Below are positions 23,709 through 29,531 of a DNA stretch of 29,531 nucleotides, in pieces (position 1 is the first letter of the stretch; each line of letters starts with the position of its first letter). This DNA is from a virus: positions 1-29,531 of the IMG/VR virus record IMGVR_UViG_3300013126_000169. The stretch is one strand, 5' to 3'. The notes below the pieces were generated by a model. That model worked only from the letters and a program-made list of their open reading frames with translations, searched no databases and was not told the origin of the DNA. The position numbers and the translations under genes were made by a program.

Positions 23709-24932
23709 TCAATCAATTTTTGCGGGAGTACCAAAGCCCTTAAATTCAGGCTCTGCTGGTTTTGCGGCTAATGTTTTTTCGACAATTTCTAACATTTGCT
23801 TCGTAATATAAGGCCAAGTAAGGGCTTCTTCGTGAATACGGTTGTAGCACCACTGACCATCTCTTTTTAGTGAATCTCGGAAATCGTAATAATAAGAAAG
23901 TAATTCGGCGGCAGAATCCGGGTCGGGAAGCAATCGTTCCAAACCATAGTTCCTATCAGTCTCTGCAGCATTACATAAAATCCGTGGCAGTTCGTCAAAA
24001 ATTTCGGCCAGGCTCGTATGATCAGGCACCAGTTGGGCCACGCCAGCGGCAGCATGTTCAGTATTAACCAGGCCCCAACCTTCTCCAATGCAAGTGTTAA
24101 TGCCAATATCGGAAGCGTTGTAAACCATGTTAAGTTGTTCAATGCTTAAGCAATTTGCCGTGGAAAAATGAGGACTAGTAAGAATAAGTTTGCCCGTAGG
24201 ATCATAACCCTCGTCTCGCGCCACACGTTTAAACAATGGGATTAAATCCCATCCCATATCTTTACTGCCCATATTGAGCCACAATCGTGCATCGTCTTTA
24301 TCTTTTGCAAATTTAATAAAAGCCTTAATGGTCAAATCAATTCGCTTGCGCGGTTGATTTCTGTTGCCATTGAAAACAATAAACTTATCTTTTGGTACGC
24401 CCAGCTTTTCTCGACATTCTTCTTTGTCCATTGGAAAAAATTTAGAGAAATCAGTGCCATGTCCCATGATGGCGATTTCTTTTTCGTAGCCAATTTTTTC
24501 AATTTCTGCCGCCCCAAATTTTGTATAAGTGGCAACGCCATCCCATTCATTGATGGGCTCTAAAAGTTCAGGAAATAGTCCATAACTGTCGATGGGAGTG
24601 TAAACAAAAAACTTAAAACCAATGCTTTCTTTAAACGCCTTAACGGCCTTCCATAAGCTAATTCCAATCCAAATATCATTTGTCACCCACACCAAATCGG
24701 GCTTAATTTTTTGAACAAGTTCCCCAATGCGGTGGGAGCCAAACGGATCGGAGCCATGCAACATGGCAGGATAAACTTCATATTTCTTGGCTTCTGGATC
24801 GGGGTCGCCGTGGTAATTAACCGCCAACACACTCACCTCATGGTGCTCAGCTAAGGCGGGAAGCAAATTTTCGGCCACACGTCCAAAGCCGGTTTCAACA
24901 AAAGCGTCGCCGCAGTAGAGGATTTTTGCCAT
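23709..24932 (-). CDS. GT-B glycosyltransferase, family 4-like (407 aa)
   Basis: This is a full-length GT-B enzyme. Its N-terminal Rossmann half starts MAKILYCGDAFVETGFGRVA (Gly-rich acceptor loop). The C-terminal half begins with FIVFNGNRNQPRKRIDLTIK at about 184-203 (donor-phosphate R/K). CIGEGWGLVNTEHAAAG at 281-297 supplies the E-x7-E motif (Glu284 and Glu292). All expected catalytic parts are present, so it is likely active, transferring a nucleotide-sugar-derived residue in the cytoplasm. It is the first minus-strand gene after the divergent 41-bp gap at 24933-24973 and has no Shine-Dalgarno sequence. Confidence 0.85.
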   Translation of the reverse strand: MAKILYCGDAFVETGFGRVAENLLPALAEHHEVSVLAVNYHGDPDPEAKKYEVYPAMLHGSDPFGSHRIGELVQKIKPDLVWVTNDIWIGISLWKAVKAFKESIGFKFFVYTPIDSYGLFPELLEPINEWDGVATYTKFGAAEIEKIGYEKEIAIMGHGTDFSKFFPMDKEECREKLGVPKDKFIVFNGNRNQPRKRIDLTIKAFIKFAKDKDDARLWLNMGSKDMGWDLIPLFKRVARDEGYDPTGKLILTSPHFSTANCLSIEQLNMVYNASDIGINTCIGEGWGLVNTEHAAAGVAQLVPDHTSLAEIFDELPRILCNAAETDRNYGLERLLPDPDSAAELLSYYYDFRDSLKRDGQWCYNRIHEEALTWPYITKQMLEIVEKTLAAKPAEPEFKGFGTPAKID

Positions 24933-24947
24933 GACAAAAATGAATCT

Positions 24948-24975
24948 TTGACATCATAAGGGCCGTTTATACTAT
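24948..24975 (+). promoter_or_regulatory. candidate sigma70-type promoter for the plus-strand pair
   Basis: A perfect TTGACA (24948-24953), 16-nt spacer, and TACTAT (24970-24975). The -10 box overlaps the annotated ATG 24974, so if it is active the transcript would start near 24982, and the first usable start would be Met8 at 24995 or later. Confidence 0.4.
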
Positions 24976-25684
24976 GAGCGCAGCATTTATCAGCATGGTC
25001 TCTCCGCAAATCAAATTTTGCATTAGCACCTGCAAAGCCTTTGCACCACATACAATTCCCGTGGTGATTGGCAGCATGATTCGCTGGGGAATCAAGGCGG
25101 AAGAAATCTTAATTGTCAATGGTGGTTGGGAAGTAGATGCCACCAGTAGCTATAAAGGCGCGGAGATGCTGCTTGTCAAGCAGAATTCGTTTGAATACAC
25201 GCCCCTCATTGAAATTGTTGAGCGTGAACTATGGAGCGATTATTGGTTCCTGCTGCATGACACTTGCACTGTTGGCGAACGGTTTAATTCTCTTGTCCGC
25301 GCATTGCCCGTCGAGCGGCCTGAGAAAGTGGCAATGAAAGGCACGCCGTCCATGAGCGTTGGCCTTTACAGCATGCCCTATCTCATGCAGCATAAAGATC
25401 GCCTAACGGCCATCAAAAACTTTGATCTGTCCCGTGAGGGGCTTCAGGCATGGAAGCAATGGGGCGTGCCGAATGAAGACTATATGCTCTGGAAACTTGG
25501 CGATGTGCCCACACACGTATACCATCCTGAACTGCATGGTCCTGATGAATGGAACTATCAAGGCCATGCCGATTTCTATGACACGGGCCATCCTCGCCGC
25601 GTTGAATATTTTCCTCAGTTAGACCTCTACAAAGCCAAAAGCAATTGGCAGGGTGTTCAGCCAACTCTCTGCATTGACATCTAA
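24974..25684 (+). CDS. putative GT-A-type glycosyltransferase (236 aa)
   Basis: No family is certain. The protein has an IVNGGWEVDATSSY strand-loop and a YWFLLHDTCTVGERFNSLVR segment (residues 90-109), where LLHDTC stands where GT-A enzymes carry the hydrophobic strand plus metal-binding Asp. A P-NEDYMLWKLGDV-H region near 160 resembles the acceptor-side helix of GT2/GT25-like enzymes. Its location in a cluster of sugar genes supports the call. The start is uncertain: ATG 24974 overlaps a candidate -10 box, and Met8 (24995) is the alternative. The end overlaps the next gene as TAATG. Confidence 0.5.
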   Translation: MSAAFISMVSPQIKFCISTCKAFAPHTIPVVIGSMIRWGIKAEEILIVNGGWEVDATSSYKGAEMLLVKQNSFEYTPLIEIVERELWSDYWFLLHDTCTVGERFNSLVRALPVERPEKVAMKGTPSMSVGLYSMPYLMQHKDRLTAIKNFDLSREGLQAWKQWGVPNEDYMLWKLGDVPTHVYHPELHGPDEWNYQGHADFYDTGHPRRVEYFPQLDLYKAKSNWQGVQPTLCIDI

Positions 25685-26664
25685 TGGTTTCCATCGCAAT
25701 TATTGGCGGTGGCTGGACTGGCTGCCACTTAGCGGCCTCGTTTGTGAACGAGGCCAAAGTAACGCTCTATGAAAAAAACGAATGGTTAATTAGCGAAGCG
25801 TCGCTTATCAATCAAAATCGCTTGCATTATGGCTATCACTACGCCAGAGACGGCGCCACAAGACGCCTTTGCCAATCGACTTTCCATCGCTTCCTGGCCG
25901 ATTATGGGCATGTCGTTCAAGACGTGCCTCATAATTTCTATGCAGTGCCAGAGAAAGAAAGTCTTCTCGATGCAGAAACATTGTCTTTGATTTTTAAAAA
26001 CTGGCCCCATCAAGAAATTAAGAACCATCCGCTCCTAAACACTTCTCTTGTTCTCGATACGCAAGAGAAATTTATTAGCTCTATTAAGGCTGGTAAATAT
26101 TTTGATTTTCTTCTTGATCCAATTGTTGTTTACGAAGAAATCAAGCGCAATGATCTGGCCTTGCTCAAGCAAGATTATGATTTTGTTTTTGATTGTACTA
26201 ATAATGCCTTGTTAAAACCAGCCAATGATTGCTTCTTTGAGCAAACAATGATGGCAATTTACAGTCCCAAACAGCAGCTTCCCTTTGAGGCCCTCACCTA
26301 CATTGATGGCCCCCTTTTCTCCATCTATCCCTATTCTTCCTCCCTTTATTCATTGAGTCACGTCGAGCATGGCGTGCTCTCGCAGGGCGCCAGCTTTCCA
26401 GAGCGTCATTGGCCATGGGAAGAACTTCAACCGCATTGGAAGGCCATGGAGCGGCATGCAAAGCAATACTGGCCTGCCTTTGATGATTTCCTCAAGTTTG
26501 AATTTACTTGCGTATCTACAAAGGCCAAAACTAAAAACAAAAGTGCCAATCGCACGCCTGTTTTTAAAACGGAAGACAATCTTCTATCAATTTTTACTGG
26601 CAAGATTCAAGGCATCTATGCCATTGAAGAAACGGCTCGCCAGTTCATTGATAAATCTGCCTAA
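25684..26664 (+). CDS. FAD-dependent oxidoreductase, DAO-like (326 aa)
   Basis: The N-terminus MVSIAIIGGGWTGCHLAASF is a Rossmann dinucleotide-binding fold (GxGxxG at 8-13) with Glu30 at the end of the second strand for FAD ribose. SLINQNRLHYGYHYARDG follows, like the substrate-side segment of amino-acid or sugar-nucleotide oxidoreductases. A C-terminal LLSIFTGKIQGIYAIEETAR closes the FAD domain. The length (326) is a little short for the DAO family. It is translationally coupled (TAATG) to the preceding gene, suggesting oxidation of a sugar intermediate. Its last 20 bp overlap the convergent minus-strand gene. Confidence 0.7.
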   Translation: MVSIAIIGGGWTGCHLAASFVNEAKVTLYEKNEWLISEASLINQNRLHYGYHYARDGATRRLCQSTFHRFLADYGHVVQDVPHNFYAVPEKESLLDAETLSLIFKNWPHQEIKNHPLLNTSLVLDTQEKFISSIKAGKYFDFLLDPIVVYEEIKRNDLALLKQDYDFVFDCTNNALLKPANDCFFEQTMMAIYSPKQQLPFEALTYIDGPLFSIYPYSSSLYSLSHVEHGVLSQGASFPERHWPWEELQPHWKAMERHAKQYWPAFDDFLKFEFTCVSTKAKTKNKSANRTPVFKTEDNLLSIFTGKIQGIYAIEETARQFIDKSA

Positions 26665-27388
26665 ACAAGGGATATTCTCTCATATTCTGCTTGGCCTTAA
26701 ATAATTCCCTAACAACGCCAAATGGATAGCCAAATGTTTCAAGCATTTTCCTGACTTGCTGATGTTCATACTTATTAAGCAACGGACCGTTGTCCGTATC
26801 GCTTACATGCACATGAGCAATGTAAGACGAATAATTTTTTAAAATCTTGCGAGGACTATCGCCCTGTAGCCATGCATTGTTTGTATCAAGCATGGTCTTC
26901 ACGTGATGCAAATTATAGTAGTCAATTAAATTGACAATTTCGCTAACAGTATGGAAATAGCGCCCGCCAAATGCTCTAGCAATTGGTTCAATGCAAAGAA
27001 TGGCATCGTTTGCTTCCAATATTTTATCCATGCGACGCAAAGTGTTCATTAAACATGCAGGACTTCCCTTACGAAGACCTGGACTCCCAAGAATAAAACG
27101 CTTGATTCCCATGTAGGAACCAAGCTTAATCACGCGCAATAAATGTTCAGTGGTGGCTTCAGTATCTTCAAAACTTGCCACATTACTGCCAAAGAATAAT
27201 GCCTGAGCGGAATATGTCCAAAGGCCATATTCCTCGCGATAACGTTTCGCAGTATCAGCCCAGTCTTGATTATTGGCGAAGATGCGGCCTGGTACGATTT
27301 CTAAAATATTAAACGCCCCTGCATTGGCGCTCAATATTTGATCTTCGTCCTCATCTTCCCAGCCAATAGCACTAATTCCGATAAGCAT
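26645..27388 (-). CDS. TIM-barrel sugar isomerase/epimerase-like protein (247 aa)
   Basis: The protein follows the xylose-isomerase-like TIM barrel (AP endonuclease 2 family) layout: N-terminal MLIGISAIGWEDEDED, then LCIEPIARAFGG with Glu134, KTMLDTNNAWLQGD with Asp168, and AHVHVSDTDNG with His192/His194. These are plausible metal ligands of a keto-sugar epimerase. The length agrees with small members of the family. It lies 9 nt after the epimerase-like gene, and its 3' end overlaps the convergent FAD gene by 20 bp. Probable role: making an unusual sugar for the transferases nearby (inference). Confidence 0.75.
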   Translation of the reverse strand: MLIGISAIGWEDEDEDQILSANAGAFNILEIVPGRIFANNQDWADTAKRYREEYGLWTYSAQALFFGSNVASFEDTEATTEHLLRVIKLGSYMGIKRFILGSPGLRKGSPACLMNTLRRMDKILEANDAILCIEPIARAFGGRYFHTVSEIVNLIDYYNLHHVKTMLDTNNAWLQGDSPRKILKNYSSYIAHVHVSDTDNGPLLNKYEHQQVRKMLETFGYPFGVVRELFKAKQNMREYPLFRQIYQ

Positions 27389-27409
27389 ACAATATCACTA
27401 ATTCCGATA
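27370..27409. repeat. 14-bp direct repeat spanning a gene junction
   Basis: CACTAATTCCGATA occurs at 27370-27383 and again at 27396-27409, 12 bp apart. On the minus strand one copy encodes the last codons and stop of the epimerase-like gene and the other the first codons of the isomerase gene. Confidence 0.85.
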
Positions 27410-28117
27410 GGAACGAACAAACACTTCCATCTTGGCCAGCATTTCTTCCTTGCTAGCAAAATATGGTCCTAAATTGTAAGCCGTTCGTGGGCCAATGCCC
27501 ACTCGCGCTCGCGGAAACATGCGCTCAATAATGTCCTTTGTTTCAATGGGCTCGGAAAAGAAATTGTGATAGCCATCTTCCTTGGCCTGCTCTGTATCGT
27601 GCCATAAATCATTGAGATCATACCACTGATAGGCACTGTCAATGTTGACATTATGAAGCTCGTTGTTGTTCAATAAATCGAACAAAATATTCTTCTTAAT
27701 GCGATTATGAAACAATGCAGGAAGGCGGATAACTTTTAACTTTGCACTAGGAAAAGCTTCCCTTATTAAAAGCTCAAATATGCGGCGAGTGGTGCCGTAA
27801 TTAATTTCATCAATTTTGGGCAGTTCAAACACATCTTTCTCATCGCTAAATATGTCGATGGTGGAATATAAAACGACTTCCCTGCATTGCCAATGTTTAA
27901 TATCTTCTACGACAAGCTGCATGTTGGCAAAGTCTCGCAAGGGATCTTGATTGGCTTTCCATTTCTCCGCAGGAAGGCATGCAAGATAAAGCTTGTCAAT
28001 CGTGCCTTGCAGCAGACGAGCACGATGGAGAGTGCGCGAATGGTAGCAATGATCAAAATTGTGACTATCTTGCAGCACAGAACCAATTAGCCCCGTGCTT
28101 CCAACTAATACATCCAT
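27398..28117 (-). CDS. NAD-dependent epimerase/dehydratase-like protein (239 aa)
   Basis: The N-terminus MDVLVGSTGLIGSVLQDSHN is an extended short-chain dehydrogenase Rossmann motif (G.TG.IG, residues 6-12). YSTIDIFSDE parallels the catalytic Ser/Thr strand, and INYGTTRRIFELLIRE is the active-site helix, with Tyr followed three residues later by Arg instead of the usual Lys. At 239 residues it is shorter than typical sugar epimerases (about 300). I chose ATG 28117, 2 nt after the upstream stop; a TTG two codons earlier is the only alternative. Expected substrate: a nucleotide-sugar (inference). Confidence 0.7.
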   Translation of the reverse strand: MDVLVGSTGLIGSVLQDSHNFDHCYHSRTLHRARLLQGTIDKLYLACLPAEKWKANQDPLRDFANMQLVVEDIKHWQCREVVLYSTIDIFSDEKDVFELPKIDEINYGTTRRIFELLIREAFPSAKLKVIRLPALFHNRIKKNILFDLLNNNELHNVNIDSAYQWYDLNDLWHDTEQAKEDGYHNFFSEPIETKDIIERMFPRARVGIGPRTAYNLGPYFASKEEMLAKMEVFVRSYRN

Positions 28118-28119
28118 GC

Positions 28120-28800
28120 TCAAACGGGCACTGCGGGTGCTTGCTGTCGCAGATACTTTACCCTACATTTGCAGTTGGAACGACACGCGCAACGCTGACC
28201 AGGCATGGGCAAACTGCCCATTGGCACCACGCCCCTTGCTGCATAGTCCAGGCAGTCCTGACAATGCTTAGCTTGTGAGTCCAAAATGCGTCGCATCAGA
28301 CTATATCCTTGTCGCTCCTGGCGAATTCCAACGGCCTCCCAATAAGAGCCTCGCACGCTCTCACCGTACATGCTGATACGAGCAAGAGCCATGGGAGTAG
28401 AAACACTGCCAGCCAAAAGATCGCGAGCAAAACTCTCCAAATAACGATATTCCGCACGAAGTCGTTGACCAATTTTGCCCCATTCCGCAGGGCCCATACT
28501 ATCTCGTCCACCACTACCAATAATTGCCACTTGTGCATGGCTAAGCTTCAATGCTTCTCTGACGCTTTCCTGCCATTGCGAAAGCGTAATATCGCCTCGA
28601 CTAAGCATGTTTGTAAAACGCCGTAAATTGCGATTAAGGCGAGAAATTCGACCATCAACCAAAGCCTCCACAGCAGATTCAGAAAGAAAACGTCCGTTAA
28701 GGCCGCGATAACGGCCACTAACAGGAGAGTAAGACCATGATGATTCGTCCAGACGAACAATGGCATCAGCGAATTGCGAGAGATCATTCAGGCTTTGCAT
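28120..28800 (-). CDS. minor head protein, Mu gpF / SPP1 gp7-type (226 aa)
   Basis: The C-terminus carries the motif of phage head morphogenesis proteins: AKHCQDCLDYAARGVVPMGS, then LPMPGQRCACRSNCKCRVKY, with Cys180, 183, 204, 206, 210 and 212, a likely zinc-binding set. The N-terminal two-thirds are helical. GGAGG lies 6 nt before ATG 28800, and the start overlaps the upstream gene by 17 nt. Role: bound to the portal inside the prohead, needed for DNA packaging or ejection (family knowledge). It is followed directly by the sugar cassette, an unusual neighbour. Confidence 0.8.
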   Translation of the reverse strand: MQSLNDLSQFADAIVRLDESSWSYSPVSGRYRGLNGRFLSESAVEALVDGRISRLNRNLRRFTNMLSRGDITLSQWQESVREALKLSHAQVAIIGSGGRDSMGPAEWGKIGQRLRAEYRYLESFARDLLAGSVSTPMALARISMYGESVRGSYWEAVGIRQERQGYSLMRRILDSQAKHCQDCLDYAARGVVPMGSLPMPGQRCACRSNCKCRVKYLRQQAPAVPV

Positions 28801-29503
28801 CCTCCGCCTCCAAAAGATCCTTAAAACGATCAGGCGCTTCTTCTTTCCATTGGTTCAATGCAGCGTCAATATCCTCTGCAGAAATCAAAGCCGCTTCGTC
28901 CAAGTCAGAAAGAATGAGGCCCTCCACTTTCATGGGCTCCATTGCATCCACTTTGCTGCTCACATTTTTGGCAGGACCACGACGTTCGGGATTTGGGTCG
29001 GCCTTGCGCTTGCGGGCAACAATAGTCTGGCGCTCTTCTTTACTCAGGGCTTGAGCTTTAGCCTGAGGCAAGCATTTAGGCTTGCCTTCTTTTTCTGCAC
29101 GGGCTCCGCATGGGCCAAGAATTTCGCCATTGGCGCCAATTCTCACCCACTTTTCATTAAACCATTGCTCTAAATCATCGGCGTTGATTTCGCCTTCATC
29201 GTTTTTAAAGGCACCACTCAGTGAACCATGCTTCTTTTTATAAGCCTGCTTGTACTGCTGCACCACATAACCACTGGCATAAGCCGAAGGCCACACCTTG
29301 AACTTAGACTTGGCTGCGCTCACTGCTTGGGAATGTAGCGTTTTGTCAGTGAATACCACATCGCCACGCACTTTCTCTAGATCACGAGGCAGAAACAAAC
29401 CAGCCGCATCTTCTCGGCTGTCCTCTACTTCCCTGCTTCCGTCCATGGGAAGAGTGCCGTTCTCTTCGTTCAACGGATCACGCCCGCCAGGAGGCACCGC
29501 CAT
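28784..29503 (-). CDS. unrecognised head-region protein with a KVWPSAYASG motif (239 aa)
   Basis: Residues about 65-130 (KFKVWPSAYASGYVVQQYKQ... and WFNEKWVRIGANGEILG) match a motif family I recall as DUF5872-like, with paired KVWPSAYAS and EKWVRI segments. It is found in aquatic phage and giant-virus proteins; the function is unknown. A basic KEERQTIVARKRKADPNPER segment and an acidic C-terminus follow. GAGGG lies 7 nt before ATG 29503, inside a hairpin. In this gene order the portal gene would be expected just upstream, outside the window. Confidence 0.65.
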   Translation of the reverse strand: MAVPPGGRDPLNEENGTLPMDGSREVEDSREDAAGLFLPRDLEKVRGDVVFTDKTLHSQAVSAAKSKFKVWPSAYASGYVVQQYKQAYKKKHGSLSGAFKNDEGEINADDLEQWFNEKWVRIGANGEILGPCGARAEKEGKPKCLPQAKAQALSKEERQTIVARKRKADPNPERRGPAKNVSSKVDAMEPMKVEGLILSDLDEAALISAEDIDAALNQWKEEAPDRFKDLLEAEDAKPE

Positions 29504-29505
29504 CT

Positions 29506-29528
29506 TTCCACCCTCTTTAAGGGTGGAA
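29506..29528 (-). promoter_or_regulatory. hairpin covering the ribosome binding site of the 239-aa gene
   Basis: An 8-bp inverted repeat, TTCCACCC (29506-29513) and GGGTGGAA (29521-29528), with a 7-nt loop. On the minus strand its 3' arm contains most of the GAGGGTGG ribosome binding region, and the stem ends 2 nt before the ATG. No T-run follows, so it is not a typical terminator. Confidence 0.6.
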
Positions 29529-29531
29529 CCA

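Overview
The window is part of the structural region of a tailed, long-tailed (siphovirus-type) double-stranded DNA phage. The evidence is a lambda-like gene order: minor head protein, prohead protease with scaffold, cement protein, major capsid protein, connectors, major tail protein, G/GT-type frameshifted chaperones, a 1579-residue tape measure protein, M/L/K-type tail-tip proteins, a J-like hub and fibres. Nearly everything is on the minus strand and tightly packed, with many ATGA or TAATG overlaps. No tRNA, integrase, lysis or replication gene is visible. The fibre N-termini (MADQTISQLN..., MASILKHLRSS...) resemble those I remember from cyanophages and other aquatic phages, so an aquatic, possibly cyanobacterial, host is an inference only.

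Layout, in the direction of minus-strand transcription (high to low coordinates). 29503-28120: an unrecognised accessory head-region protein and a Mu gpF/SPP1 gp7-type minor head protein. 28117-22285: a sugar and glycosyltransferase cassette interrupting the head genes. It holds an NAD-dependent epimerase-like protein, a TIM-barrel sugar isomerase-like protein, two plus-strand genes (FAD oxidoreductase and a putative glycosyltransferase), a GT4-type glycosyltransferase, a DXD-type sugar transferase and a DUF4422-type protein. 22258-21343: small accessory genes, two of which look joined by a programmed -1 frameshift. 21065-21346 (+): a lone XRE-type regulator facing the other way. 21001-18327: protease/scaffold, with a likely nested scaffold start, then cement protein and major capsid. 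18270-15404: connector, neck and tail-completion genes and the major tail protein. 15441-14468: G and GT chaperones with an A-AAA-AAA slip site. 14431-4845: tape measure, M, L, K and J equivalents. 4807-1: two tail-tube-like proteins, a large repeat-built fibre, a 56-residue protein and the start of a second fibre, cut by the window edge.

Points most worth a second look: (1) an unusually complete -1 frameshift signal at 22010-21972 (A-AAA-AAG, 5-nt spacer, 8-bp stem) joining a DUF6496-like ORF to an ORF with no usable start of its own; (2) an intrinsic terminator after the major tail gene whose 3' arm is also the ribosome binding site of the next gene; (3) the glycan cassette inside the head module; (4) a recurring TATAGAATG-type element in the short gaps ahead of late genes. 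No gene-free stretch reaches 300 bases.
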